Position numbers and translations under genes: made by a program. The notes below the pieces were generated by a model, which made no database searches, was not told the DNA's origin, and saw only the letters and a list, made by a program, of their open reading frames with translations. Shown here piece by piece: positions 39,890 to 49,381 of a DNA stretch of 64,000 nucleotides. Each line of letters starts with the position of its first letter. The first letter of the stretch is position 1. The stretch lies in assembly GCA_028873815.1 (NCBI GenBank), contig JAPPNN010000063.1, positions 62,001 to 126,000 of the forward strand, written 5' to 3'. This DNA is from Gemmatimonadota bacterium. Its GTDB lineage: Bacteria; Gemmatimonadota; Gemmatimonadetes; Longimicrobiales; Gaopeijiaceae.

Positions 39890-42154
39890 GTGAACCGAAG
39901 CTTTTTCCGCCGAGCCCGCGCCACTGCCGGTATCGCCGCCATCGCGGCCGCATGCTCGGGGCCCAGCCAGGCCGGCCCCGCCGATCTGATCCTGGCGGGT
40001 GGTCCGGTGATCACGCTGGACAGCGAGAGCCGGGTCGCCGAGGCGGTAGCGGTTCGCGGTGAGCGCGTGGCCGCGGTGGGGACAATCGCGGAGATCGAGG
40101 CGTTGGCTGGCCCGGGCACGGCGCGCGTGGACCTCGCGGGGCGCGCCGTCACCCCGGGGCTGATGGATGCGCACGTCCACTTCGCGAGTGGCGGGGCGAG
40201 CCGGCTCTATCGTCTCGACCTGAGCTACCCGAACGTCGAGAACATCGGCGATGTGCAGCGCCTGGTGGCCGAGCAGGCGGGGCGCGTGGGCGAGGGTGAT
40301 TGGGTGCGGGGCGGTGGCTGGGACGAGGGCAAGCTGGCGGAGTTGCGCTACATCTACGCGTCCGACCTGGACGCCGTCGCCGCCGAGCACCCGGTCTGGC
40401 TGTCGCACACGATGGGGCACTACGGCGTTGCCAACTCGCTCGCTCTTGAGCTGGCGGGGATCACGGCCGACACGCCCGACCCGCCCGGCGGGACGATCGA
40501 CCGCGACGCCGACGGCAACCCGACCGGAGTCCTCAAGGAGTCCGCCCAGGGGCTGGTGTCGCGTCTCATTCCTGGTCTCGGCCCGGATCAACAGCGTGAA
40601 GGGATCCGCTCACTCGCCGACGCCTTCAACGCCGAGTGCATGACGGGAGGGAAGGATCCGGGGATTGGGCGCGGCACCTGGGATGCCTACCGCGACGTCC
40701 TCGCCGACGGCGATCTCAGCGTGCGGATCTTCGCCCTGTGGCGGGGGCGTGACGGCACGATCGACGAGGTCCGCGCGTATGCGGACAGCCTCGCGACCTT
40801 CACACGGCCGTACGAGTCGACCGGCGACGACCGCCTGATCTCCGGCGGCGTGAAGCTCTACATCGACGGCAGCGGCGGTGCCCGCACGGCATGGCTTTAC
40901 GAAGACTGGAACCGCGAGCACACCCACACCGACACCGGCAACCGCGGCTATCCCACGATGGACCCGGACGAACTGCGGCGCCGCTTCCGCGCGTATCACG
41001 ACGCCGGGCTCCACGTCAGCATCCATTCCATCGGCGACCGGGGAATCGACTGGACCGTCGACAGCTTCGTGGAGGCGGTTGAAGCGACGCCCACTCGCGG
41101 GCTCCGGCACGGCATTATCCACTCGAACATCCCCACCGACCGCGCACTGGACCTCATGGCCGAACTCCAGCGGGACTGGGAGGCGGCCTATCCCGAGCCG
41201 TCCCCCTCCTTCACGTGGTGGATCGGCGACACCTACGCGGGCAACTTCGGTCCCGAGCGCGCCCTGCGCCTGAACCCGTTCCGGTCGTACCAGGAGCGCG
41301 GAATGATCTGGGCAAGCGGGTCGGACTACTTCGTCACGCCCTTTCCGGCGCGGTACGGCGTGTGGGCCTCGGTCGCCCGCCGGCCGCTGCTTGGCGTGTA
41401 TGGTCCGCAGCCCTACGGCACGGCCGAGTCCGTCGACGCCGAGACCGCGCTGCGCTCTTTCACGACCTGGGCCGCGCACCAGATGTTCCTGGAGGACGAG
41501 GTGGGGACCATCGAGCCCGGCAAGTACGCGGATCTGGCGGTGTGGGACCGAAACCCCCTTGCGGTCCCCACCGACGACCTGCGCGACATGACCTGCGAGA
41601 TGACCGTGTTCAACGGGGAGGTGGTGTTCGAGCGGGAGGTCGGGGACAATGGCGAACCAGCGGCTCAGGCATCGCCATCCCCGCAACGCCAAAGGACCCT
41701 CCTGCTTTGGGGCCGTGCCGGCCCCGACCGCGTGCAACTGGATCCCGCGGTCGTCCTGCATGGGGCGGCGTCGCTGCCCGAGTCTCCCGGACCCTACCGG
41801 ATCGAGGGCCGCGGACCGGATGGCCAACAGCACTTTTCGCTTGCGTTCGTCCCCGCCGTCGAGGCCGAGACCGGTCAGGGACACTTCGTCTTCACGCTTC
41901 CCGTGGATCCGGCCTGGGCTGGTTCACTGGCACGAATCATCCTCTCGGGCCCGGCTGGCTCGGACGTCCTCGACGCCGGGACGGATCAGCCCATGGCGGT
42001 GATCAGCGATCCGGAAACCGGGCGCATCCGGGCGATTCTGCGGGGTGCGGACGCCCTTGAGGGATCGGATGCTCGTGAGCGACTGGCTACAGGCGCCGTC
42101 GCCTCCTTCAGCCGCGGCCTGCCCGACGCTGCGGCGCTGCGGGGAAGGAAGTAG
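39890..42154 (+). CDS. YtcJ-like amidohydrolase with extra C-terminal domain
   Basis: This 754-residue protein begins with a signal that ends in a possible lipobox (AAACSG, Cys22). Residues about 30-585 are an amidohydrolase of the YtcJ type (metal-dependent hydrolase of amide or imide bonds), with DAHVHF (His95, His97) and GVKLYIDGSGGARTAWL. After the usual end (VVFEREVG), about 165 extra residues form a beta-rich domain with SPGPYRIEGRGPDG, FVFTLPVDPAWAGSLARI and SGPAGSDVLD. I recall such tails on secreted proteins of this phylum, but it is unusual on an amidohydrolase. The start is GTG at 39890. Substrate unknown. Confidence 0.8.
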   Translation: MNRSFFRRARATAGIAAIAAACSGPSQAGPADLILAGGPVITLDSESRVAEAVAVRGERVAAVGTIAEIEALAGPGTARVDLAGRAVTPGLMDAHVHFASGGASRLYRLDLSYPNVENIGDVQRLVAEQAGRVGEGDWVRGGGWDEGKLAELRYIYASDLDAVAAEHPVWLSHTMGHYGVANSLALELAGITADTPDPPGGTIDRDADGNPTGVLKESAQGLVSRLIPGLGPDQQREGIRSLADAFNAECMTGGKDPGIGRGTWDAYRDVLADGDLSVRIFALWRGRDGTIDEVRAYADSLATFTRPYESTGDDRLISGGVKLYIDGSGGARTAWLYEDWNREHTHTDTGNRGYPTMDPDELRRRFRAYHDAGLHVSIHSIGDRGIDWTVDSFVEAVEATPTRGLRHGIIHSNIPTDRALDLMAELQRDWEAAYPEPSPSFTWWIGDTYAGNFGPERALRLNPFRSYQERGMIWASGSDYFVTPFPARYGVWASVARRPLLGVYGPQPYGTAESVDAETALRSFTTWAAHQMFLEDEVGTIEPGKYADLAVWDRNPLAVPTDDLRDMTCEMTVFNGEVVFEREVGDNGEPAAQASPSPQRQRTLLLWGRAGPDRVQLDPAVVLHGAASLPESPGPYRIEGRGPDGQQHFSLAFVPAVEAETGQGHFVFTLPVDPAWAGSLARIILSGPAGSDVLDAGTDQPMAVISDPETGRIRAILRGADALEGSDARERLATGAVASFSRGLPDAAALRGRK

Positions 42155-42189
42155 TCGAGCGACCGTCGCACGCGCGTCGGCACCCGCCC

Positions 42190-42876
42190 TCACGCCGCCT
42201 TGTACGCCCTCCGGAACACCAGAGCACTCACCAATACCGCGATCCCGATCCACACGACCCCCCAGGTCACCGTGGGGATCCCGGTCATCTCGGCCAGCAT
42301 TGCCGCGTCGGACCGCAAGTGGGGCCGGTCGATGACGTCGCTCTTGATGTCGAGGATCGCGTACAGGCAGCTGGTGAGGCCCAGCGCGGTGAGGACCACG
42401 CGGCTGGCGCCGGGACCGAGCTTGCGTCCGGCGATCACGAGGGCCGTGCCGAAGCCCAGGCCGAAGAGGAGCCCGAAGCCGTTGCGGACGTAGAGGGCGG
42501 TCAGGGCCACGACCATCACGCCCACGGCAAGGATCAGGAGACGATTCGGAATCCGGCTCGCGCCCGCGGCCGAGAGCAGGATCACTCCCCAGAGCAGGCT
42601 GCCGAGGTATCCGGCGGACAGCGTGATGAACGCGTTGCCGCCGCCGCAGTAGCAGGCACCGCCCTCGGCCGGGTCGAGAACGATTCGCTCGATCGTGCCG
42701 CCGGTCGCCACCGACGCGATGCCGTGGCTGATCTCGTGCAGCATGACCACGAAGATCTTGAGGGGGTAGACGACGGGTGTGTCCCACAGAAACCAGACGG
42801 CGGCGAAGTAGACCGCGAAGCCGCCGAGAAAGACCAGCTTGCGCCGGGTCGTCGAGTGTTGCCGAGCTTGGGCCAT
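42190..42876 (-). CDS. M50-like membrane zinc metalloprotease
   Basis: This 228-residue membrane protein has HEISH (47-51), the HExxH zinc motif, within the second hydrophobic segment, and several further membrane segments including ALTALYVRNGFGLLFGLGFGTALV. I assign it to the M50B peptidase group, which may be a protease or an inactive relative. A second M50 motif (such as NxxPxxxxDG) is not obvious, so activity is uncertain. The CYCGGG segment (about 74-79) adds a cysteine pair. It is convergent with the amidohydrolase and divergent from the TlpA gene. Confidence 0.7.
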   Translation of the reverse strand: MAQARQHSTTRRKLVFLGGFAVYFAAVWFLWDTPVVYPLKIFVVMLHEISHGIASVATGGTIERIVLDPAEGGACYCGGGNAFITLSAGYLGSLLWGVILLSAAGASRIPNRLLILAVGVMVVALTALYVRNGFGLLFGLGFGTALVIAGRKLGPGASRVVLTALGLTSCLYAILDIKSDVIDRPHLRSDAAMLAEMTGIPTVTWGVVWIGIAVLVSALVFRRAYKAA

Positions 42877-43102
42877 GACCAGGATTCCAGTTTTCCGATT
42901 GAAGGGACGCGCGCCTGAGCGCCCATGATGTCATCCGGCGGCGGGTGTCGCCAACCGCCGGGTTTGACCTTCCGTACGTGCCACGGGCCTTCCCTGTTCC
43001 GATGATTCGCGTGCGGGGCCGGGTTGCCGGCAGCCATTGGCTCGTCCAGGCCGCTTCGGTAGCTTGAGTCGCCACGGCGAAGAAGTCCACCGGGAGGGTC
43101 CT

Positions 43103-43627
43103 GTGAAGAAGAGCGCGTGCGCAGTGGTCATGGTGCTGGGATTCGCTGCCTGTGAAGTGCCCGAATACAAGCTCCTGGAGGTGGGGGATCCAGCGCCCGC
43201 CTTCGCCGCAACCACGCTGGACGGGACCGAAGTGGGCATCGAGGATCTCACCGGCGATCCGTTCATGCTCAACATCTGGGCCACCTGGTGCGCTCCGTGC
43301 CGCGAGGAGATGCCCGAGCTGCAGGAACTGCACGACACCTACGCCGAGCGCGGGTTTCAGGTGGTGGGCGTGAGTGTCGACGACCGGGGCTCGCTCCCCA
43401 CGATCGAGGCGTTCATCGCCGAAATCGGGGTCGACTTCCCGATTTATCACGATCCCTCCTGGGAGATCGTCGACTCCTATTCGCTGTTGGGATTGCCGGG
43501 GACGTTCCTCGTGGACCGGGAGGGGACCGTCGTGAGGAAGTGGATGGGTCCCTTCCACCCGATGGAAGAAGACGTGCAGGAGGATGTGCGCGAACTGCTG
43601 GACGCCGCCGCGGCCGCGCAGCCCTGA
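43103..43627 (+). CDS. TlpA-like thioredoxin lipoprotein
   Basis: This 174-residue protein has a lipobox LGFAAC (Cys17), so it is probably anchored in a membrane on the periplasmic side. The redox motif WCAPC is at 62-66 (Cys63 and Cys66), with the cis-proline loop at LLGLPGTFLVDREG. The pattern VVGVSVDDRG and LNIWATWC fit the TlpA/ResA group, which reduces cysteines in apocytochromes c. Two heme-motif proteins occur in the window. The GTG at 43103 is chosen because GGGAGGGT lies just before it and the signal follows; an upstream frame lacks a signal. Confidence 0.82.
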   Translation: MKKSACAVVMVLGFAACEVPEYKLLEVGDPAPAFAATTLDGTEVGIEDLTGDPFMLNIWATWCAPCREEMPELQELHDTYAERGFQVVGVSVDDRGSLPTIEAFIAEIGVDFPIYHDPSWEIVDSYSLLGLPGTFLVDREGTVVRKWMGPFHPMEEDVQEDVRELLDAAAAAQP

Positions 43628-43647
43628 CGCGGCGCGGCGGCCCACCT

Positions 43648-45909
43648 GTGAAGTCTGAGCAACAGCGGGGGGCCTCGCACACCGCCGACGCTCCCGCCGG
43701 GGACAGGGGCGGGCACGGCCCCAAGGTGGTCGCGGGACTGAGCCGCGACCTCGGACTGATCTCGGCGCTCGCCATCGGGACGGGCACGATGATTGCGGCG
43801 GGGATCTTCACGCTGTCGGGGCTGGCCGTGGGCTACGTCGGCAGCGCGGCGATCGTCAGCTTCCTCCTCGCCGCGCTCGTCGCGGCCTTCACGGCGCTGT
43901 CGTACTGCGAGTTCGCCTCCATCTACCCCTTCTCTGGCGAGGGCTATCTCTACGCGCGCAAGACCTTCCCCCCGCTGCTCGCGTACCTGGTCGGCTGGTG
44001 CCTTCTGCTCGGGTACACCTCGTCCTGCGCGTTCTACATCGCCAGTCTGTCCAGCTACTTCAACGAGTTCATCTGGCACTTCGCGATCTCGGCGCTGCCC
44101 GGGATCATCTTCCTGGCCGCGCTCACCCTTCTCAACGTCAAGGGCACCAAGGAGAGCGGCACCTTCCAGATCGTGGTCACGGCGGCCAAGATCGTGCTGC
44201 TCGTCTGGTTCATCGTCGGGGGGCTCGGCGGGCTCGACACGGGGGTGATCGCGGACCGCTTCATCGGCGACATCCCGCTCATCGCGTCCACGGCCGCGCT
44301 CGTCTTCATCACCTTCTTCGGGTTTTCGGCGATCGCGGCCTCGGCGGGCGAGGTCATCAATCCCACGAAGACGATTCCGCGCGCCATCTTCATCTCGATG
44401 ATCGTGGTGACGGTGCTCTACGCGCTGGTCGTGCTGGTCGTGGTCATCGCGGACCTGACCGAGTACACGGAAGCGGCGATGGGTGTCGCCGCGAGGGCCT
44501 TCCTGGGACCGATCGGCGGCATGGTGATCGTGGGGGGCGCGCTCTTCTCGATGATCTCCGCCTCGAACGCCTCGATTCTGGCGGGCTCGCGCGTGGCGCT
44601 TTCCATGAGCCATCTGCGGCACCTTCCCGGCGTTTTCGGCCGGATCAACGCGCGCTCGCAAACCCCGATCTACGCACTGGTCGCCGTGGGCGGCGCAATC
44701 GGTGTCTTCGCTCTGCTGCTGCCGCTGGAATCGCTGGCCCACTTTGCCAACCTCGTTTTGCTCCTCGCGCTGTGCTTCGTGAACGCGGCGCTGATCGTGC
44801 ACCGGCGGCGCTTCCCCGACATGGAACGGCCCTTTCGGGTCCCGCTGGTACCGCTCCTCCCGGCGCTCGGGATCGGGGCCAACATCTACCTGATCCTGCA
44901 GATCCCGGTACAGGGACACATCCAGCCGGTGGTGCTGGCGATTCTGGCGCTCGCGCTCGGGCTGTTCGCGTACGCGGCGTGGCGGGGCACACGTTTCGAC
45001 GTGCCCGATCCCGCCGGTCCCGGCTCGAAGGTGGTCGCGCTGCGAGCCTCGCCGCGCACGGCCGGCTTCCGGATCCTGGTGCCCGTGCACAACCCGCACA
45101 CCGCGAAACCGCTTCTGCGCCTGGCCGCGACGATTGCCAGGCGCCGCGGCGGCGAGATCATCCTGCTCAGGGTGGTTCAGGTGCCCGACCAGTTGCCGGC
45201 GGAACTTGCGCGGGCCTCGATCAAGGGGGAAGAGCGGATGCTCGAGAGCCTCCAGGCGCTGGAGGGGGACGTCGGCGTGCCGGTCACGACAGAGGTGCGG
45301 GTGGGACGGAACGTGGGGCGCGCCATCCTCGAGTCGGCGCGCGAGGACCGGTCGCACCTGATCGTGCTCGGGTGGAAGGGCTTCACCACGACCGCGCGCA
45401 AGATCCTCGGCGAGGTCACCGACGATGTCGTCCGGCTCGCCAGGTCGGACATCATGCTGGTCAAGTTCGGTGGCGAGCCCGCGGTGCCGCGCCGCATCCT
45501 GCTGCCCAGCGCCGGAGGTATCCACGCACGGAAGGCGAAGGGATACGCGCTCGGCATGACGGACGCGAACGGCGGTGAGCTGACGCTTGCGTCGGTGGTG
45601 CTGGCGAACGCTCCGGACGGGCGCCGGGCGGACGAGGAGGAGCGGCTTGCCCGGGAACGCACCGAGTTGCCGGAGGATGCGGTGGTCACCACCCGGGTGG
45701 TCTCCGGGACCGGCGTGGCCGAGTCGATCGTCGCCGCGGCACCCGACTACGATGCAGTGATGATCGGCGCGTCGGGAGACAGCTTCTCGAGCCGCATCCT
45801 GTTCGGGACGATCCCGGAGCGGGTCGCGCGCGAGGCGCCCAGGACGGTGATCGTGCTCAAGAGCCACGACCGGGTCCGGGCCTTTGTGGGACGGGTTGCG
45901 GCGGACTGA
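43648..45909 (+). CDS. APC-family permease with two C-terminal universal stress domains
   Basis: This 753-residue protein combines a membrane transporter and two soluble domains. Residues about 30-460 contain roughly twelve membrane segments with GTGTMIAAGIF and ISASNASILAGSR, which are amino acid/polyamine/cation (APC) features. Universal stress protein domains follow at about 473-602 (FRILVPVHN, SHLIVLGWKG) and 613-745 (PRRILLPSAGG, DYDAVMIGASG), of which the second has an altered ATP motif. Such fusions are known in APC transporters and may sense nucleotides to control uptake. Substrate is uncertain. It starts at GTG 43648, 20 bases after the TlpA stop. Confidence 0.82.
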   Translation: MKSEQQRGASHTADAPAGDRGGHGPKVVAGLSRDLGLISALAIGTGTMIAAGIFTLSGLAVGYVGSAAIVSFLLAALVAAFTALSYCEFASIYPFSGEGYLYARKTFPPLLAYLVGWCLLLGYTSSCAFYIASLSSYFNEFIWHFAISALPGIIFLAALTLLNVKGTKESGTFQIVVTAAKIVLLVWFIVGGLGGLDTGVIADRFIGDIPLIASTAALVFITFFGFSAIAASAGEVINPTKTIPRAIFISMIVVTVLYALVVLVVVIADLTEYTEAAMGVAARAFLGPIGGMVIVGGALFSMISASNASILAGSRVALSMSHLRHLPGVFGRINARSQTPIYALVAVGGAIGVFALLLPLESLAHFANLVLLLALCFVNAALIVHRRRFPDMERPFRVPLVPLLPALGIGANIYLILQIPVQGHIQPVVLAILALALGLFAYAAWRGTRFDVPDPAGPGSKVVALRASPRTAGFRILVPVHNPHTAKPLLRLAATIARRRGGEIILLRVVQVPDQLPAELARASIKGEERMLESLQALEGDVGVPVTTEVRVGRNVGRAILESAREDRSHLIVLGWKGFTTTARKILGEVTDDVVRLARSDIMLVKFGGEPAVPRRILLPSAGGIHARKAKGYALGMTDANGGELTLASVVLANAPDGRRADEEERLARERTELPEDAVVTTRVVSGTGVAESIVAAAPDYDAVMIGASGDSFSSRILFGTIPERVAREAPRTVIVLKSHDRVRAFVGRVAAD

Positions 45910-46048
45910 CGTGTAACGGTCGATGTCTGCGCCCGGAAGCAAGCCAGGCTCGACAGCCGACGGTCGCAGGACCGGCCGGGGCTTGTCCCGGGGCGGGTCG
46001 CGAAGGGGGCCTCTGGCGAGACCTCGCGTGCGCACCGAAAGCGGCTTC

Positions 46049-47611
46049 ATGTCGCGGGACCGCATGCTGGAAAGAGCGATGCAGATGCGTCCCTGGGACG
46101 TGATCGTCGTCGGGGGCGGCTGCACCGGTATCGCGGCGGCCCTCGATGCCGCCGGCCGAGGGTACCGCACCTTGCTGGTGGAGCGCGGGGACTTCACCGG
46201 CGGGACCTCCAGCCGCAGCACCAAGCTGATACACGGCGGCGTCCGCTACCTCCGCCAGGGCCGTGTGCAAATGGTTTACGGCGCGCTCAGGGAACGGCAC
46301 CGGCTATGGCGGAACGCGCCTCATCTTGTGGACAGCCTCCCGCTCGTAGTACCAGCGTACCGGTGGTGGGAGCGCCCTTACTACGGCGTGGGACTGATGG
46401 TCTACGATGCCTTGGCAGGCCGCCGGGGCCTGGGACGTTCGAGGGTCGTCGGCAGGCGCGAGTGCGGCAGGCGCATCTCGACGCTCGAGCGCCGCCGTTT
46501 GCGCGGCGGTGTGCTCTACCACGACGGTCAGTTCGACGATGCCCGGCTCGGGTGGACGCTGCTGCGCACCGCGGCCAACTTCGGCGCCGTGGTGGTCAAC
46601 TACGCGGAAGCGGCTGCGCTGCGGGCGTCCCGGGGAAGGGTCAAGGGGTTGCACGTGCGTGACCGGATCGGCGGTGGCGAGTGGGTTGCGCTGGGCGCGG
46701 TCGTGATCAACGCCACGGGGCCCTCCGCCGATGCTCTGCGCGGGCTCGACGACGCGCGCGACGGGTCCGGGGTCGTCCTCAGCCGGGGCGCGCACATCGT
46801 GGTGAGCAGCGCGTTCCTCCCCGGCGATACCGCCGTACTGGTCCCGTCGACGGACGACGGCAGGGTGCTCTTTGCCATCCCCTGGCACGGGCATGTGCTG
46901 ATCGGGACGACCGACGTGCCCGTGGCCGAGCCCGATGGCGACCCGGTGGCCAGCGATACCGAAATCGACTACCTGATCGACCACGCCAGCCGGTATCTGA
47001 CGCGGCCTCTGGCCCGGTCGGACATCCTCTCCGCCTGGGCCGGGCTGCGTTCGCTGGCGGCGGTGGACGCGGGGGCGGGGGACACGGCCACGTTGTCGCG
47101 CGACCATGCGGTGAGCGTTTCCAGGAGGGGACTCGTCACCGTCGTCGGCGGCAAGTGGACCACTTGCAGGAAGGTCGGACAGGACGCGGTCGATGTTGCG
47201 GCGGAGGTGGCGGGCCTGTCGCCCGCGCCATCGGTGACGGCGCGCCTTCGCGTGCACGGGTACAGTCGGCGGAGGGCCGTGCGCGCTCCGTGGAAGGTGT
47301 ATGGATCGGAGGCCGGCGCTGTGCGCGCCTTGGAGTCCGCGGACGAGAGCCTTGCCGCGCTGATGCACCCGAGCCTGCCGTACCGGCTGAGCCAGGCTGC
47401 GTGGGCCGCCCGCCACGAGATGGCGATGCGCGTCGAGGACGTGCTCGCGCGGCGGACGCGGACGCTGTTCCTCAATGCGAGCGCGGCAGTGGCGGCCGCT
47501 CCTGGAGTGGCCCGGATCATGGCGGCGGAACTCGGACACGGCGAGAGCTGGGTGGAAGACGAGGTTCGCTCGTTTCAAGGCTTGGCAAAGCGCTACCTTC
47601 CGGCATGCTGA
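46049..47611 (+). CDS. glpD: Aerobic-type glycerol-3-phosphate dehydrogenase
   Basis: This flavoprotein oxidises sn-glycerol 3-phosphate to dihydroxyacetone phosphate and passes electrons to quinone. The 520-residue product has the FAD-binding motif VGGGCTGIAAALDAAGRG (21-38), GTSSRSTKLIHGGVRYL (53-69) and KWTTCRKVGQDAVD, all typical of GlpD. The C-terminal cap domain extends to about 510. The ATG at 46049 follows a stretch that would be a basic, non-homologous extension if an earlier start were used. No glycerol kinase or uptake gene is adjacent. Its end overlaps the N-terminal region of the DinB frame if the earliest DinB start is used. Confidence 0.88.
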   Translation: MSRDRMLERAMQMRPWDVIVVGGGCTGIAAALDAAGRGYRTLLVERGDFTGGTSSRSTKLIHGGVRYLRQGRVQMVYGALRERHRLWRNAPHLVDSLPLVVPAYRWWERPYYGVGLMVYDALAGRRGLGRSRVVGRRECGRRISTLERRRLRGGVLYHDGQFDDARLGWTLLRTAANFGAVVVNYAEAAALRASRGRVKGLHVRDRIGGGEWVALGAVVINATGPSADALRGLDDARDGSGVVLSRGAHIVVSSAFLPGDTAVLVPSTDDGRVLFAIPWHGHVLIGTTDVPVAEPDGDPVASDTEIDYLIDHASRYLTRPLARSDILSAWAGLRSLAAVDAGAGDTATLSRDHAVSVSRRGLVTVVGGKWTTCRKVGQDAVDVAAEVAGLSPAPSVTARLRVHGYSRRRAVRAPWKVYGSEAGAVRALESADESLAALMHPSLPYRLSQAAWAARHEMAMRVEDVLARRTRTLFLNASAAVAAAPGVARIMAAELGHGESWVEDEVRSFQGLAKRYLPAC

Positions 47612-47634
47612 CCCGCAAACAGGAGCACATGGAC

Positions 47635-48159
47635 ATGCCCGACTCGCCCGGAAGGCCCGGGAAGGACGAATACGCCGACTTCTACGGGCCGTACATCGCG
47701 GCCGTCGAGGAACCCCTGCTGACCGGTCTGGAGCGCGACGCGGAGTCCTGGCGCGCCTTGCTCGCGGCCGTGCCGCCGGACCGGGAAGGATACCGCTATG
47801 CGGACGGCAAATGGTCGGTGCGCGAGGTGGTGGCCCATGTCATCGACGCCGAGCGGATGTTCAGCGTGCGTACGATGGCGTTCGCCCGGGGGGACCGGTC
47901 GCACTTCCCCTCATTCGATGAAAACGCCTACGCAGCGGCCTCCGGAGCCGACCGTCGCGCGCTCGCCGACCTGGCCGAGGAGTTTGCGGCTGTGCGGACC
48001 GCGACCCTGCTTCTGCTGAGGAGCTTCGAGGACGGGGCCTGGGACCGGCGCGGCGTCGCCAGCGGCTACGAGTTCACGGTGCGAAGCCTGGCGTGGATCA
48101 TCGCCGGCCACTCGCGGCACCACCGGGGAGTGTTGGCGGAACGGTATTTGAATGGTTAG
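47635..48159 (+). CDS. DinB-fold metal-binding protein
   Basis: This 174-residue four-helix protein belongs to the DinB superfamily, whose members include thiol transferases of the bacillithiol and mycothiol type. The probable metal triad is His68 (VVAHVIDAER), His159 and His163 (GHSRHHRG). The name DinB is shared with DNA polymerase IV but the two are unrelated. The start is uncertain: ATG 47635 fits the AGGAG site best, while ATGs at 47605 and 47629 are also in frame. Its end overlaps the next gene by eight bases. The substrate is unknown. Confidence 0.8.
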   Translation: MPDSPGRPGKDEYADFYGPYIAAVEEPLLTGLERDAESWRALLAAVPPDREGYRYADGKWSVREVVAHVIDAERMFSVRTMAFARGDRSHFPSFDENAYAAASGADRRALADLAEEFAAVRTATLLLLRSFEDGAWDRRGVASGYEFTVRSLAWIIAGHSRHHRGVLAERYLNG

Positions 48160-49381
48160 GGCGAGGCCCTCGGCGGGCCGCGGAGGGTGTCTTGCGACGG
48201 CGCTTCTGGCAGCGGGTGTTGTCGGCGGCTGCGACTCGGGAAGCGAAGAGGGAGTCAGGCCGAAACGCGAGATGGCAGCGGGTATCGAAGCGGTTCGACA
48301 CGGTGGGCTCGCGGACTATGGGCACCCCGCGTTTGCCGTGGAACATCTCCTCGCTGTCGGTCAGGAGGGTGGCGCGCCCGAGTACTCGTTCGGGAGTGTC
48401 GCGGGGATCGATGTCATGTCCGATGGGACGATCGCGGTGCTTGACGGTCTGGCCGCCGAGGTCCGCACGTTTGCGCCGGATGGATCGTTCTTACGCCGGA
48501 TCGGGCGTCGCGGAGAGGGGCCCGGCGAAATCAGCGGCGAGGGTACACTGGCGCTGGTCGCGGTGGCGCCGCGTGACATTCTGCTCCCGGACGTCATGAC
48601 CTGGGCCCTGAACGTGTTCTCGCTCGACGGTGAAGTCGTACACACGGCGCGATTCGATATTCAGCAGCTCTACATCCCGGAATGGCGCACGACGGACGAC
48701 CGGCGCCCGGTGGTGCGGGTGTCGACACCTGGCGCCGAAGTGGTAGCGCATTACTCGCTTTCTGGACCGGAAGGCGGCCTGACAGACACACTCGCGGTTG
48801 CCGCGCGCGCTCCCGATCTGGAGGCTTCGGACGGACGGCAGCCGTTGTGGCAGGATCACCTGGTCTGGTCTTTCGACGAGCCGGATCTGGTCGTGTCGGG
48901 ATGGATGTTCACGCCGCAGTTCACCGTCCATCGGGGTGGGGAGGTGGTCAGAACGGTCTCTTGGGACCACGAGGCCGCGCGCCTCACAACGGCAGAACAG
49001 GAAGCGGTCCTCGGGATCGTGGCGTCCGGGATGGGGATGGCCGCCGCCAGCATGCCGGACGAGTTTCGCGCTCAGCTGCGTGTGCCAGAGCACCTGCCCG
49101 CCATGGCGGACATCGAGGTGGCTCGGGATCTCGTGTTCGTGCAGAGGGTTCGGCCGGTGACGGCGATGGATCTGCGCGTGATCTACACGTTCAAGGCCGC
49201 CGGATTCGGGGACCGGATCTGGGACGTCTTCTCACTCGACGGGGACTACCTCGGCGAACTTGACCTGGGTGCGCGCGCGGATGTGTTCGACATCCGGGGC
49301 GACACGATCGTCGGGGTGCGCGAGGACGACGCGGGGCTGCAGAAGGTGTTTCTCGCACGGTTGCCGAGGAGGCTCCCATGA
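48152..49381 (+). CDS. 6-bladed beta-propeller lipoprotein
   Basis: This 409-residue protein has a lipobox GVVGGC (Cys27). The mature sequence has the pattern seen in 6-bladed propellers of this phylum: VDVMSDGTIAVLD (blade strand), GRRGEGPGEI, which is the shared GxGPGE loop, and FSLDGEVV. The propeller would span about 70-400. It starts inside the end of the DinB gene and overlaps the ornithine cyclodeaminase family gene by four bases. Its close relatives are the two tandem genes at 57-59 kb. The function is unknown; binding of a small molecule or peptide is only a guess. Confidence 0.75.
   Translation: MVRARPSAGRGGCLATALLAAGVVGGCDSGSEEGVRPKREMAAGIEAVRHGGLADYGHPAFAVEHLLAVGQEGGAPEYSFGSVAGIDVMSDGTIAVLDGLAAEVRTFAPDGSFLRRIGRRGEGPGEISGEGTLALVAVAPRDILLPDVMTWALNVFSLDGEVVHTARFDIQQLYIPEWRTTDDRRPVVRVSTPGAEVVAHYSLSGPEGGLTDTLAVAARAPDLEASDGRQPLWQDHLVWSFDEPDLVVSGWMFTPQFTVHRGGEVVRTVSWDHEAARLTTAEQEAVLGIVASGMGMAAASMPDEFRAQLRVPEHLPAMADIEVARDLVFVQRVRPVTAMDLRVIYTFKAAGFGDRIWDVFSLDGDYLGELDLGARADVFDIRGDTIVGVREDDAGLQKVFLARLPRRLP

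Noticed and set aside
43477..46224. A very long open frame on the minus strand opposite the APC permease and TlpA genes
   Set aside because: It is a mirror of coding sequence caused by high GC and third-position bias. The plus-strand proteins have clear family motifs, while the antisense product is rich in Arg, His and Asp without any domain.
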